In this document: positions 10,011 to 19,616 of the stretch, in pieces
Position numbering within the stretch: position 1 is the stretch's first letter
Layout of the letters: each line of letters begins with the position of its first letter
Source: JAWHQP01 sp032586195
Lineage (GTDB): Bacteria; Pseudomonadota; Gammaproteobacteria; Enterobacterales; Pasteurellaceae
NCBI GenBank assembly: GCA_032586195.1
Contig: JAWHQP010000005.1
Coordinates: forward strand, 1-64,000
DNA: 64,000 nucleotides
Reading direction: 5' to 3'
Translations under genes and position numbers: made by a program
Notes under the pieces: generated by a model
Databases searched by the model: none
What the model saw: only the letters and a program-made list of their open reading frames with translations
Told to the model about the DNA's origin: nothing

Positions 10011-10769
10011 CTAATTTAATAAAGTATTCAATTGTTCTAAAATAGTTTGGCTTTGGTTATTTAACCGTAATAAATAAATACAATAAACGGTAATTAAAAC
10101 AAGCAATCCTATACTGAAGAGTTTTTTTACTGTTACTTTATTTAACAATTGATAAGTATGTCTTTGTATATCATTTTCTTGGTAATAAATAATATCTTGT
10201 TTTGTTTTATCTGCCGTATTAATAATAACGTCATGCAATTTACGGAAAATATTTTCAAAATCATCCGTATTTTGGCTGCTAACTTTATAACGGCCTCTAA
10301 ACCCAAGGCTGAAGCAGACATATATAAACTCCAGCAAATCCAAATAACGTTGAGGCTCAGCCATCAACTTATCCAGTAAAACATAAACCTTTTCACCTCC
10401 CCAAGTCTCATTATGAAAGTAAGTTAATAATGACTTTTGAAACCAACTGCTTTTGGCTCCCCAACCGTGTCCTAAAGCAATTTCATCAATAAATGTACAA
10501 AGAACATAGCGAAAAGAAATAATACTTCCTGGCTCGTAATGATACTCACGTAAGATTTGCTCTAAAGATTGAATATCTTGTACCACTTGTCCATATAACA
10601 TAGTGGGCATATCCTGATCAGTAATATCTTTTAGACGTAATACCATACCTAATAATGGTGTCGCTGCATCTACCATAGGATTAATATTATGTCCTCTTAA
10701 CGGAAGCTTATAAAAAGAAGCTGGTACTATAGTTTCTGCATTTAAATCTTCTAAAATTGACTCACTCAT
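10011..10769 (-). CDS. tssL: T6SS membrane protein TssL (DotU/IcmH), short form
   Basis: 252 residues with the DotU-type helical cytoplasmic domain (FIDEIALGHGWG and GFRGRYKV are typical). A single C-terminal membrane anchor, LFSIGLLVLITVYCIYLL, lies near residues 218-238, with only a short periplasmic tail. There is no OmpA-like peptidoglycan-binding extension, so wall anchoring must come from another protein. TssL pairs with TssM in the inner membrane and contacts TssK of the baseplate. It lies 8 bp after tssK and 13 bp before clpV in a tight operon. Confidence 0.94.
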   Translation of the reverse strand: MSESILEDLNAETIVPASFYKLPLRGHNINPMVDAATPLLGMVLRLKDITDQDMPTMLYGQVVQDIQSLEQILREYHYEPGSIISFRYVLCTFIDEIALGHGWGAKSSWFQKSLLTYFHNETWGGEKVYVLLDKLMAEPQRYLDLLEFIYVCFSLGFRGRYKVSSQNTDDFENIFRKLHDVIINTADKTKQDIIYYQENDIQRHTYQLLNKVTVKKLFSIGLLVLITVYCIYLLRLNNQSQTILEQLNTLLN

Positions 10770-10777
10770 ATATTATA

Positions 10778-12121
10778 TTACCCTCTTATTGCCCATAATT
10801 GCATATCTAATTCTGGGAATTCACCTGATACATGAAATGCAATAGAATGACTTTTTTGCACTTCTCGCCATTCATCACTATGCGTATCTAAATAAAAATA
10901 TGTATATCCGGCATGATATGGCAATTGCCGCGGTGCTGTTGTTAACGGACGTAATTCAATACCTGGTAATTGAACACTAACCAACTGCCGAATTTTATCC
11001 GGTGTGGTAATTTTAGTTTGCTGAACGAATTGCTTACGTAATAATTCTTCAGGTACACGCGCAGCAACAGCCAAAATAAAATCAGCTTTATATAACAAAT
11101 CTTGATCATTAATGACCGCACTTTTCATCCCGTAAGGTAACGATTCTAATTGAATTGATACTGCTTTTGGTGTGAGAACCGTACTCAATGCCACCCTTAA
11201 CTGTTTAAATAACCGTTGGAAACATTCTGTCATTGCAAAATGATCATAACGCAAAAATTCTTTCGGTAACCGCGAAGCGTCCGTAAAAGTCATTAATTCA
11301 CCACACAACCGAACTAACAATCGATAGAAAAATTCAGGGTGGATATGCGGATGAATATTTAGATGCTTATAAAACGGATGCTCCCTATTTAATAACTGCA
11401 ACATCAAGAATTCCGCTACATCCGCTATTCCTTGCTGGCTAGGTGAACCAATGCGGGAAGATAATGTCTCTGCTCGTTGTTCCAATGTACTTGCTAGTTC
11501 GCCGACAAATGCACGTAATTCGGAAGAAGCAGCAATATCCATATTAGTCGGAATAAACTTATCATCCAGTTCAATTCTACCATCAGATAGTTTATCTTTG
11601 ATACGTACAATATGTAGGCAAGTATAAGCGCTTCTATCTTCATAACCTTGAATAAGTCTAGGTGATAATTGCGCTAAAAAAAGACCTGCACTATTTCCGT
11701 TCGGCGTATGTATATCCCGAACATCCTGTAAACTCTCTTTATATCTGACAGAACCAGTTTGTTCACTATAATCGGACTGAATCTCGCTAAATACCGTCGT
11801 AGTATTAGGTAAGGCTAAATAAATATCGTATGCATTCGCATCATTCAGATGTTTTATTTCTAATGGAATAGGCAATAAATCCTGCCCTGGTAAATCAAAA
11901 TATGAACCGTCAGGAAATACCCCCCTTGCTGACAATAATGCAATACGGCCAAGATTTAACATCTCTCTATCAAGTTCTAATGATAACAAACCGAAATTAT
12001 AATTATTATTCAGTGCTAATAATTGATTTTGGATTATATAGTCAATATGACGTTGTTGCTGTTGAAAATGTTGAGGTTGTACAAGCAATCCTTCTTTCCA
12101 AATAACTCTATTCTTAGACAT
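10778..12121 (-). CDS. tssK: T6SS baseplate protein TssK (VasE)
   Basis: 447 residues starting MSKNRVIWKEGLLVQPQHFQ, the almost invariant opening of TssK. The protein is a trimeric adaptor linking the baseplate wedge (TssF/TssG/TssE) to the membrane complex, and is related to phage receptor-binding proteins. Conserved stretches include HPFYKHLNIHPHIHPEFFYR-like sequence near the middle and AGYTYFYLD at the C-terminus. Full length by comparison with the family. It starts 6 bp after tssJ. Confidence 0.96.
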   Translation of the reverse strand: MSKNRVIWKEGLLVQPQHFQQQQRHIDYIIQNQLLALNNNYNFGLLSLELDREMLNLGRIALLSARGVFPDGSYFDLPGQDLLPIPLEIKHLNDANAYDIYLALPNTTTVFSEIQSDYSEQTGSVRYKESLQDVRDIHTPNGNSAGLFLAQLSPRLIQGYEDRSAYTCLHIVRIKDKLSDGRIELDDKFIPTNMDIAASSELRAFVGELASTLEQRAETLSSRIGSPSQQGIADVAEFLMLQLLNREHPFYKHLNIHPHIHPEFFYRLLVRLCGELMTFTDASRLPKEFLRYDHFAMTECFQRLFKQLRVALSTVLTPKAVSIQLESLPYGMKSAVINDQDLLYKADFILAVAARVPEELLRKQFVQQTKITTPDKIRQLVSVQLPGIELRPLTTAPRQLPYHAGYTYFYLDTHSDEWREVQKSHSIAFHVSGEFPELDMQLWAIRG

Positions 12122-12127
12122 ATAATA

Positions 12128-12673
12128 TTATTCTTCATCCTTTCTAATATCTACTTCATTTTCTTTTACATGAACTAAAATATGGTATTTATAACCAATA
12201 CCTTTTAATTTCACTATTTTTTTCCATTCGGTCTCACCTGAATCAGAATAATATGCTATAACACCTAAATAGTTGTTTTCTTCATTTAATTTTATCTGTG
12301 GTAAGGCCTTAAATTGAGACGGCAGTAATGTATAATCTTGATGAGTTATATAGTTTTTTCCCAAAACATCACTTAATTCTTCTAAGCTAAGTTGTTCATA
12401 ATAAGCAGATAACAACTTTGAATCCTCTCGCAAATAAACAAGTTTTAATTCGATTGGAGACGGCTGTCCATTCTCATTTTTATTAATATTAGGTTCTGCT
12501 AATAACGAAATTTGTGCCGTAGACGGTTGCTCCAACGGCCCTCCGACTTGAATATCCGGATCTGCAATTACTTTGCCTATTTTAGACATAGTTTGACAAC
12601 CGACAAGAGTAAGAACGGCAAATAACACAGAAACTAATTTTAATATTAAATTACGATTTTTAGAACACATCAT
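12128..12673 (-). CDS. tssJ: T6SS outer-membrane lipoprotein TssJ (VasD)
   Basis: 181 residues. The N-terminal signal ends in lipobox LVGC (about residues 23-26), so a mature lipidated Cys is predicted. The mature part has the TssJ beta-sandwich features, with AQISLLAEPNINKNENGQPS followed by IELKLVYLRE. TssJ anchors the TssL-TssM complex to the outer membrane. Its start overlaps the end of tagH by 4 bp, implying coupled translation. Position between the FHA gene and tssK is as in V. cholerae. Confidence 0.94.
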   Translation of the reverse strand: MMCSKNRNLILKLVSVLFAVLTLVGCQTMSKIGKVIADPDIQVGGPLEQPSTAQISLLAEPNINKNENGQPSPIELKLVYLREDSKLLSAYYEQLSLEELSDVLGKNYITHQDYTLLPSQFKALPQIKLNEENNYLGVIAYYSDSGETEWKKIVKLKGIGYKYHILVHVKENEVDIRKDEE

Positions 12674-13941
12674 TCATCTTCCTTATTTTGTTTATCACGT
12701 AATGCTTTATCATAAGCTTGAGAATAGACTTCCCAAAATAATTTCTCAAATCCATACTGACGTTTTGACGTTAATTCCTCATAATAATTTTTATACATTT
12801 CCCAAGCCCAAGCACTACCGGTATTTTGTTTCTCATTACTACGACGGTAATTCTCAAAACGCTGTAATAATAATTGCGGAGAAAATGCATCTAAAATAGC
12901 ACTTAACGCTGCTGTAATTGCAATACGATTGGCTTCATTATGAATTAATAAGTTATGCAAACTTTCTGACACGGCTGCCGGTGCTGCTAAATGTACAGGA
13001 CTTTTTTGATCTCCGAATAATACGTCCATCGTGGACGAATAATCTAAATTCAACCGTAACGGGTTATCTTCAATTGGACGTAAATGCTTATCTGACAAGC
13101 TATTTTGTTCTTTCTGCAACGCTAATAAACCTTCTATTGCAGCTTTTAATGTTTTTCCTATTTCCTCTAAAAAATCATTTGTTTCTTGACTATCCACTAG
13201 TTTAATTTTAGTATCCATTTCTCTCATTAGTGGAGAAATAGTAACGTAGGCATTTTCCATAAACGGAGAAAGTTCCTCATCATCATTTTGAACTATTGGT
13301 AAATCTAGATAAGATTGATGACTCATCTTAGTATCCTCGTACTCTTGTAAGTTATTTAATTCACTTCTTGAATTATGATCTGATAAGAAATTCCCAGAAC
13401 TATCATTTGTTTCTGAAAAAACAATATTATTTCCTTTGGAATTTAATGCCGATAACGGATCCTTTTCAATATGATGGTTTACCGTATCTGCAAGCTGTTT
13501 GGCATTAATCAAAACAGATTTATTTTTGCGATCTAAAATCTCTTTCAGATAGTCTTGATTACCTGACACAAGATTCTCTACCGTTTTTATGGAAGCATTA
13601 TTTGATATCTCTTTTTCCCTAATAGAAACCGCAAGTTTTAACGCGCCACATTTAATTTGATCACCGTGTTTTAGCCGGATAAAGCCTGATTTAGGCGTAA
13701 ATGTAGCAGAATTAATAAGTAAAGGCTTACCAATAACTTGTAAACAAAAAGTATTATCACGCCATTCAATATTGGCTTGATTTACAGGAATATTACCTTT
13801 TATATCTTGTAATATCCAATGATTATTTACGCCACTTCCTACTGTTCCACCATCTTGATTAAAAATATTTTCACGCGATTTACCACTTTCTAGATCCGTT
13901 ACATTTTTAACGCTCAATATTAACTCTAATGAATCGTTCAC
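12670..13941 (-). CDS. tagH: T6SS-associated FHA-domain protein TagH (VasC), degenerate FHA
   Basis: 423 residues. The first 105 residues have the beta-sandwich layout of an FHA domain (GGTVGSGVNNHWILQD, then a region ending GDQIKCGALKLAV), and the C-terminal half is the T6SS FHA-associated domain (about 230-420, AWEMYKNYYEEL). In canonical FHA domains a conserved Arg after GxxxGR and an SxxH motif bind phosphothreonine. Here the Arg position reads S and the SxxH position reads NQAN, so phosphopeptide binding looks lost. This fits the absence of ppkA or pppA kinase/phosphatase genes from the cluster. It lies 3 bp downstream of tssG. Confidence 0.87.
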   Translation of the reverse strand: MNDSLELILSVKNVTDLESGKSRENIFNQDGGTVGSGVNNHWILQDIKGNIPVNQANIEWRDNTFCLQVIGKPLLINSATFTPKSGFIRLKHGDQIKCGALKLAVSIREKEISNNASIKTVENLVSGNQDYLKEILDRKNKSVLINAKQLADTVNHHIEKDPLSALNSKGNNIVFSETNDSSGNFLSDHNSRSELNNLQEYEDTKMSHQSYLDLPIVQNDDEELSPFMENAYVTISPLMREMDTKIKLVDSQETNDFLEEIGKTLKAAIEGLLALQKEQNSLSDKHLRPIEDNPLRLNLDYSSTMDVLFGDQKSPVHLAAPAAVSESLHNLLIHNEANRIAITAALSAILDAFSPQLLLQRFENYRRSNEKQNTGSAWAWEMYKNYYEELTSKRQYGFEKLFWEVYSQAYDKALRDKQNKEDE

Positions 13942-13944
13942 TGT

Positions 13945-14982
13945 TTACTCCCTAATACAAATAGTTATATTTGGTTTTTTAATAGGCTTCCCTACAAAAC
14001 TAATCCACCCCAGCATAGCATTTTTTTTGTTACCTAGTTGCATTCCAGTAATTTGTTTGGGCTTAAGCCCCAATCTTAAATCCCAGGCAAATTGATCTTT
14101 TAATATAAAAGATACAAATGTAACTAATGACAAATAATTCTCACCATTAGGCAAAAAAGATAAAAATTGCTTGCGTGAGAGATTATTTAACTGTAATTCA
14201 AATTTGCCGCCACGATCAGGAGTTCTTGTACCCAGAATAAAGCTCTCCCCTAAACAACTACGTCCTTTAGCAGGTCTTCCAATTTCTTTTAACATCCAGC
14301 CTAAACGATTCTGCTCATTTTCCGAAATATTTACATAGCGAAAGCACCATTCTTTCAAATTCACGTCTGGTAAATCAAAACAATGTGAAACTAAACTCGA
14401 TATTACATCAGACGAACGACCGGGATTTGCCAACATCCCAGCATAAGCTAGCATTTTACTATGATGAATACTTAATCTATTGCGTGTTTTTTCATGTCCT
14501 AACCCAACTAGTGAAAACATTCGTTGAGAGAATGAGTCTATTCCTCCATTTCTGAAAGTAATATAATAGCGATACTTACGCCAAACATGATAAAGCAACA
14601 AAACTAATCTGTGATTAAATAAGTTAATAAAATCAACCAACCTGGTTTCTTTATGTAAATATTCTGCAGCTAAATTTTCTAAATAATAAGTTGGTAACGG
14701 AGATTGACTACCATGTAAACCTAAAAAACTGACCTCTAAATAATATTTTCCTTGTTGTTTTTTTAACAAATCAATAACATCTCGAATAGGAAATTCTAAT
14801 CCAGCAGACGACGTAAATCGAATAGGCTCCTTATCAGGTAGCAATGATAATGTAGTTGCAGACTCTATTTTTGAGAATCTAAAAAGGGTTTCAACCAATT
14901 GATAAAAATTATAACGGGTAATATCAATCAATTGAGATCCATCAGCTACATTAGAACGTGTTGACCTATTTGAATCGGCCAT
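13945..14982 (-). CDS. tssG: T6SS baseplate protein TssG (VasB)
   Basis: 345 residues of the TssG/ImpH family. Typical elements include NFYQLVETLFRF near the N-terminus, HGSQSPLPTYYLE and FINLFNHRLVLLLYHVWRKY in the middle, and a C-terminal half containing LGWISFVG. TssG forms the core of the baseplate wedge with two TssF and one TssE. Its 5' end overlaps the 3' end of tssF by 37 bp in a different frame, a strong sign of coupled translation and fixed stoichiometry. Confidence 0.94.
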   Translation of the reverse strand: MADSNRSTRSNVADGSQLIDITRYNFYQLVETLFRFSKIESATTLSLLPDKEPIRFTSSAGLEFPIRDVIDLLKKQQGKYYLEVSFLGLHGSQSPLPTYYLENLAAEYLHKETRLVDFINLFNHRLVLLLYHVWRKYRYYITFRNGGIDSFSQRMFSLVGLGHEKTRNRLSIHHSKMLAYAGMLANPGRSSDVISSLVSHCFDLPDVNLKEWCFRYVNISENEQNRLGWMLKEIGRPAKGRSCLGESFILGTRTPDRGGKFELQLNNLSRKQFLSFLPNGENYLSLVTFVSFILKDQFAWDLRLGLKPKQITGMQLGNKKNAMLGWISFVGKPIKKPNITICIRE

Positions 14983-16778
14983 TCATACACCTCCTGATTA
15001 TCAATATTCACTATCTTTAATTTATGAAATGAATTCACACTCGCATAAAGTGCAAAAAATTGAGACAACACACTGCCAAATAAAAACATATCCCCTTCAG
15101 AGGTAAATCCACTTAATTTAATATATAGTGTAGATTGTAATCCTCTAATAGGAATACCTTTAAATAATCGATCAATAGGGACGGTTTCAATAGATTGAAT
15201 TGCATCTAGTTTTTTCTGCGATATTCTTGCATTACGTCGGTTATGCCAAGCTGGTAAGTCATAACTCTTTAATATTTCTTTTAATGGTTCAATATCTAGT
15301 AATGATAAATAGTTTAGTGATGAATTAGAAATTAATTTCCATGCTAATGTTCCATCTAACACCGGATGTAGCGGCAATGACGGACGCGTGATATTTTTGA
15401 ACTTGACTGATGACGGATTTTTTTCCGAGCTAATACAAATATCTCCCACCTTCAATTGAACCGGAAGTTCTCGATTGGTACAAGTAAGGTCTACCGACAC
15501 ATTTTCTTCTGAAGAGAGTAATTGTATTTCATCACCTCGAACAAAAGACAAGTAATGATCAAATCCCGGATGAAACTTAGAATCTTTTGTTCTTAGACGA
15601 TAATAAAGTGCTGTTCGCCCTTTTATATATTCAATCTGATGGCGAAAGCTTTCAAATGGTTCATAAATGCGTTCACTACTATTATCCCGTTTACCCTGAC
15701 GGATTTCTTGATTATGAATATAGCTGCTTACTTGATCAACAGAAAAAATTTCATACCAATCCGGATGTTGATGACTAGGTTTAACCATATATTCTGCTTT
15801 CTTGCCATCCAACAAAATATTTTCACTATCATGTTTGAATAAATTTATTGCAGGCACACAATGTAAACGTAAAGTTGTCATACGCACATTAACATCTATA
15901 GGCAATGGTAAAGAAAATGATAATTTTAAAGTAAAAGTATGGCTTTTTATCTCAGATGATAAAGTTTGGAAGCCTGTTACATCAAAAAATAAAAAACTAT
16001 CAGGAAAACAGAAATACTCTTGTAATACTCGATATCCGGCATTCGTATGTTTAGGATAAGGTAAAATGGCATCTTCCTTTTTGAACCCAACCGGTGCGAA
16101 ATTAATATTAGGTACAGGATAAGTGGTATCATTTACAATCAGTTGAGCAGATTCTAAGTAATAAGAAAACCATAAATACAATTGTTGGCTATTATATTCG
16201 TCTCCATCCAAATAAAACCTTAATTTATTTAAATCTAACGTATCAAATGATAATTCAAAACTTGAAGAAAAATGAATTTCAATTACAGCCTTTTCATTAT
16301 TATTTGTCACACTAATATTTTGAATAGAAAATGGATTTAACCAAACATCACGGCAAGTTTGAAATGTGCATCGAACACTCCCATTATCAACTATCGTATT
16401 ATCTTCATTAACATAATTTGTTAAAATGGGTTTACTAAATAAATACGTTCCTTTTTCAACAAGATCTTGCAACTTTCCAACTTTTTCGTCAGGTGTAAAT
16501 TCTACAATTGTCATACTAGGTGTTGGCCTCAAATAATTCGGCCAAAGCATATTAATCATACTATGTGTAAATTCAGGAAATTCATCTTCAATCTTTGCTC
16601 TTAGATTACCTGTCAAAAAAGCAAATCCTTCTAACAAACGCTCAACATCAGGATCTGCGCTTTTTTCAGATAAAAAGTTGGCTAAGTGAGGCTTTTCAAT
16701 CGCAAGTTCCTTTCCTAGCTCGCGTAAGTAATCTAATTCATTTCTGAAATATTTTTCTAAAGACATAGTTATATTCAA
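14946..16778 (-). CDS. tssF: T6SS baseplate protein TssF (VasA)
   Basis: 610 residues of the TssF/ImpG family. The N-terminus reads LEKYFRNELDYLRELGKELA, followed by DPDVERLLEGFAFLTGNLRA, the most conserved block of the family. It is a major wedge component of the contractile baseplate and acts in the cytoplasm against the inner membrane. The C-terminus contains GDMFLFGSVLSQFFALYAS, also typical. It overlaps tssE by 4 bp upstream and tssG by 37 bp downstream. An internal Met (MSLEKYFRNEL, four codons in) is an equally possible start. Confidence 0.95.
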   Translation of the reverse strand: MNITMSLEKYFRNELDYLRELGKELAIEKPHLANFLSEKSADPDVERLLEGFAFLTGNLRAKIEDEFPEFTHSMINMLWPNYLRPTPSMTIVEFTPDEKVGKLQDLVEKGTYLFSKPILTNYVNEDNTIVDNGSVRCTFQTCRDVWLNPFSIQNISVTNNNEKAVIEIHFSSSFELSFDTLDLNKLRFYLDGDEYNSQQLYLWFSYYLESAQLIVNDTTYPVPNINFAPVGFKKEDAILPYPKHTNAGYRVLQEYFCFPDSFLFFDVTGFQTLSSEIKSHTFTLKLSFSLPLPIDVNVRMTTLRLHCVPAINLFKHDSENILLDGKKAEYMVKPSHQHPDWYEIFSVDQVSSYIHNQEIRQGKRDNSSERIYEPFESFRHQIEYIKGRTALYYRLRTKDSKFHPGFDHYLSFVRGDEIQLLSSEENVSVDLTCTNRELPVQLKVGDICISSEKNPSSVKFKNITRPSLPLHPVLDGTLAWKLISNSSLNYLSLLDIEPLKEILKSYDLPAWHNRRNARISQKKLDAIQSIETVPIDRLFKGIPIRGLQSTLYIKLSGFTSEGDMFLFGSVLSQFFALYASVNSFHKLKIVNIDNQEVYEWPIQIGQHVLM

Positions 16779-17218
16779 ATATCAGCAAGATCTAAATAGT
16801 AATGACGATCATTATCTAAATGCAAGTTAAAAATAACCGGCGAATTCGTTTTCCCTACGGACAACATCGCTTCAATACGAAAATGCAACAATAACGGATC
16901 GTCTTCATTTACAAGTGATTGCACTTTCACAGAAGCAATTCGCGGTTCAAAATCTAAAATACAACGTTCAATTACAGATTGAATTTTACCGGTCATATCC
17001 ATGGTATCTATGGTAGCGTCATTCAAATCAACAATACCTAAGTCCGAGGCACTTTGACATGCCCCCGGATGCGTGTTTAGAATATTAAATAAGTTATGCT
17101 TAACGGATAGAACCAATTCTTTTAAATAATAACGCTGGGAAAGTTGAATATCTTCCGCCTGAATACGCTCAAATAAGCTGGCAGCGCTCCCTCTATCCCA
17201 GCTTAGTAATGCTGCCAT
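16775..17218 (-). CDS. tssE: T6SS baseplate protein TssE (gp25-like)
   Basis: About 147 residues from the ATG at 17218. This start is preferred over the in-frame ATG at 17248 because AAGGAG lies 10 bp upstream of it and 17248 would lie inside tssC. The protein has the gp25 / GPW family layout, beginning AALLSWDRGSAASLFERIQ and including the family ERCILDFEPRIASVKVQSLV segment, where a conserved Glu starts the motif. TssE nucleates sheath polymerisation on the baseplate. It begins 8 bp after the tssC stop codon and ends with a 4-bp overlap with tssF. Confidence 0.93.
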   Translation of the reverse strand: MAALLSWDRGSAASLFERIQAEDIQLSQRYYLKELVLSVKHNLFNILNTHPGACQSASDLGIVDLNDATIDTMDMTGKIQSVIERCILDFEPRIASVKVQSLVNEDDPLLLHFRIEAMLSVGKTNSPVIFNLHLDNDRHYYLDLADI

Positions 17219-17225
17219 GTGAAAA

Positions 17226-18704
17226 TTACTCCTTATCCAAACGACCAACTAAAGATAACTCAAAGTTAGAGCCCATATATTTAAAGTGAGGTCTTACTTT
17301 TATTGAAGAAAGATACCAGCCCGGATCACCAGCAACATCGGATACTGTAATGGAAGCGCTCCGAAACGGGCGACGACTACGTACATCTGCAGGCGGATTT
17401 TCCTGATCCGCAACATACTGTTTCAACCAAGTATTTAATTCTTTCTCTAAATCACCACGCTCTTTCCAGCTACCAATCTGCTCTCTTTGTAGGACTTTAA
17501 TATAATGAGCAATACGTGTAATCATGAAAGTATAAGGTAATTGTGTACCTAGTTTATAGTTAGTTTCTGCTATTTTTCCTTCTTTTGTATTCGGAAATAC
17601 TTTAGGTTTCTGAACTGAATTTGCAGAAAAGAATGCAGCATTGTCACTACCTTTACGCATTGTTAATGCAATAAACCCCTCTTCAGCTAATTCAAATTCA
17701 CGACGATCTGTAATGAGTACTTCTGTAGGAATCTTTGCTACCGTTTGTCCCATTGCTTCATATAGATGTACAGGCAAATCATAAACAGCACCACCACTCT
17801 GAGGACCGATAATGTTAGCGCACCAGCGATATTTAGCGAAACTATCCGTTAAGCACGAAGCTAATAGGAATGCACTATTTCCCCATAAATAATGCTCATG
17901 TTCTTTGCTCACATCTTCTTCATAACCAAAACTTTTAACGGGATTATCCGTAACAGAATAAGGTAAACGAGTTAAAAACCGAGAAACTGTTAATCCCAAA
18001 CTGCGAGAATCTTCCGATTCACGTAATGCGCGCCACTTCGCATAAACAGGGCTTTCAAATACAGATTTAAGATCTTTAATTGCCGGTAATTCCGTATAAT
18101 TTTGAATACCGAAGAAAGTTGGAGACACTGAGGATAAGAATGGGGCATGAGCCATTGAACCAACCGCACTGACATATTGTAATAATTTCATGTCAGATGC
18201 TCGTTGTGTAAATTCATAATTACCAATGATTGTTCCAACAGGTTCCCCTCCAAATTGACCATAACCAGATGAATAAACGTGTTTATAAAATCCAGATTGT
18301 ACTATTTCCGGAGCGAATTCAAAGTCATCTAATAATTCTTCTTTTGTTGCATGTAAGATATTAATCTTAATATTTTCACGAAAATCCGTTCTATCTACTA
18401 ATAATTTTAATGAACGCCATGATGATTCTAATTTACGGAATTCTTCGTTATGCAAGATTTCGTCAACCTGAAGACTTAATTTACGATCAATTTCTGCAAT
18501 CATTCGATCAATTAATAGTTTATTAATGGGTTCTTCTTGGCTGTCTGTCATCAAAATATTAGAAATAAAAGCAGCTACTCCTTGTTTAGCGACATCATAT
18601 CCCTCACTATCGGAGGCAATTCTAGTATGTACCATAATCTCATCCAATAAAGATGACTGCTGTACTTCAGTTTCTTGAAGTTGTTGTTTTATCTCGCGTG
18701 CCAT
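17226..18704 (-). CDS. tssC: T6SS sheath large subunit TssC (VipB)
   Basis: 492 residues, the usual length of TssC. It contains EFRKLESSWRSLKLLVDRTDF, the SGYGQFGGEPVGTIIGNYEF block, and the C-terminal ASITVSDVAGDPGWYLSSIK and RPHFKYMGSNFELSLVGRLD segments that are near-invariant in the family. With TssB it forms the contractile sheath around the Hcp tube and is remodelled by ClpV. It lies 30 bp downstream of tssB. No irregularity seen. Confidence 0.97.
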   Translation of the reverse strand: MAREIKQQLQETEVQQSSLLDEIMVHTRIASDSEGYDVAKQGVAAFISNILMTDSQEEPINKLLIDRMIAEIDRKLSLQVDEILHNEEFRKLESSWRSLKLLVDRTDFRENIKINILHATKEELLDDFEFAPEIVQSGFYKHVYSSGYGQFGGEPVGTIIGNYEFTQRASDMKLLQYVSAVGSMAHAPFLSSVSPTFFGIQNYTELPAIKDLKSVFESPVYAKWRALRESEDSRSLGLTVSRFLTRLPYSVTDNPVKSFGYEEDVSKEHEHYLWGNSAFLLASCLTDSFAKYRWCANIIGPQSGGAVYDLPVHLYEAMGQTVAKIPTEVLITDRREFELAEEGFIALTMRKGSDNAAFFSANSVQKPKVFPNTKEGKIAETNYKLGTQLPYTFMITRIAHYIKVLQREQIGSWKERGDLEKELNTWLKQYVADQENPPADVRSRRPFRSASITVSDVAGDPGWYLSSIKVRPHFKYMGSNFELSLVGRLDKE

Positions 18705-18733
18705 AGTCTATATCCTTTCTAGAATTTAATTAA

Positions 18734-19231
18734 TTATTTGTCACTGATTAAATTAAGTTCTTTCAAGAGTTGCTCTCTTGAGTCTTCATTTTCTAATAAC
18801 TCGGCTAGGCGAGCTCGGAAAGCAGGCACATTGCCCAATGGCCCCTTTACAGCCGTCAATGCTTCACGTAACTCCAATAATTTTTTTAACTCGGGAACTA
18901 CATTGACAATATTATCTGGCGAAAAATCATTTAATGAATTAATCTCTAAATTCACATTCAGCTCATCATCCTCTTTTTCCGATAATTTATTTGGCACATT
19001 AATATTCAATTTGATATCCATTTCTCCCATTACGGATGAAAACGTATTCTTATCAATAGATACCATAGAACGCTCTTCGATTGCAGAATCTTCCGTTCTC
19101 CCTTTCATGTCCCCCACAACTAATACATTAAGTGGTAATTCAACTTCTGCAGCCTGCCCCTCTGTTGCCGGAACATACTTAATATTAATTCTTTCTTTAG
19201 GTGCTACAGAACCTTCTTTATGTTTACTCAT
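18734..19231 (-). CDS. tssB: T6SS sheath small subunit TssB (VipA)
   Basis: 165 residues, full length. It has KERINIKYVPATEGQAAEVE, then LPLNVLVVGDMKGRTEDSAIEERSM-type sequence and FSPDNIVNVVPELKKLLELR, all diagnostic of TssB. It forms the sheath heterodimer with TssC and carries the ClpV-interacting region in that complex. It is the first gene of the compact tssB-to-tssM run. The 385 bp between it and hcp are occupied by a degenerate insertion sequence, so its native promoter may have been displaced or replaced. Confidence 0.97.
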   Translation of the reverse strand: MSKHKEGSVAPKERINIKYVPATEGQAAEVELPLNVLVVGDMKGRTEDSAIEERSMVSIDKNTFSSVMGEMDIKLNINVPNKLSEKEDDELNVNLEINSLNDFSPDNIVNVVPELKKLLELREALTAVKGPLGNVPAFRARLAELLENEDSREQLLKELNLISDK

Positions 19232-19261
19232 AGAGTAATCTCCTCATTAACAAGTTGTCTT

Positions 19262-19597
19262 TACAGAGCAATGGTCTTAAATGTTGTTTCGCCTGATTCC
19301 AAAAGTTCTCAATACCATTGAGATGATTTTGCCTCTCAACAAACTTCTAACTATAGTTGATATGAAAATACTTAAGTTCCGATAAATTCAATACATCATC
19401 GTTAAACTAGATTATTTCACGTAAGCGATGAAAATAGAACGCTTCTGTATTTTTATCCACACTAACTAATTGAACTGCCAATCTTACCGTTATCCCGGCA
19501 ACAAAAAATTCAATCAAGCGACTTCGTTTATACTAACTTAATCGACTTTTTCTCATAAGAGCTATCCTAGATCATTTTAGTTATCTAGGACGGCCCC
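19262..19597 (-). mobile_element. Degenerate IS1595-family (IS1016-like) element, internally deleted
   Basis: The outer end at 19597 reads GGGGCCGTCCTAGATAAC going into the element, an IS1016-like terminal repeat. From an ATG at 19556 the minus strand encodes MRKSRLS, then after a stop YKRSRLIEFFVAGITVRLAV and VDKNTEAFYFHRLREII, the N-terminal helix-turn-helix part of the transposase. After a large deletion the C-terminal signature HLNGIENFWNQAKQHLR follows, around 19330-19265. The inner end and right terminal repeat are not recognisable. It fills the intergenic space between hcp and tssB and its tip is 20 bp from the hcp stop codon. Not functional. Confidence 0.82.
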
Positions 19598-19616
19598 TTA
19601 TATTTTATGAATGAAG

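Noticed and set aside
18738..19238. 166-codon plus-strand open frame
   Set aside because: It is the exact antisense of tssB. Codon composition is Ser/Asn-rich shadow sequence and no ribosome site or family match is visible.
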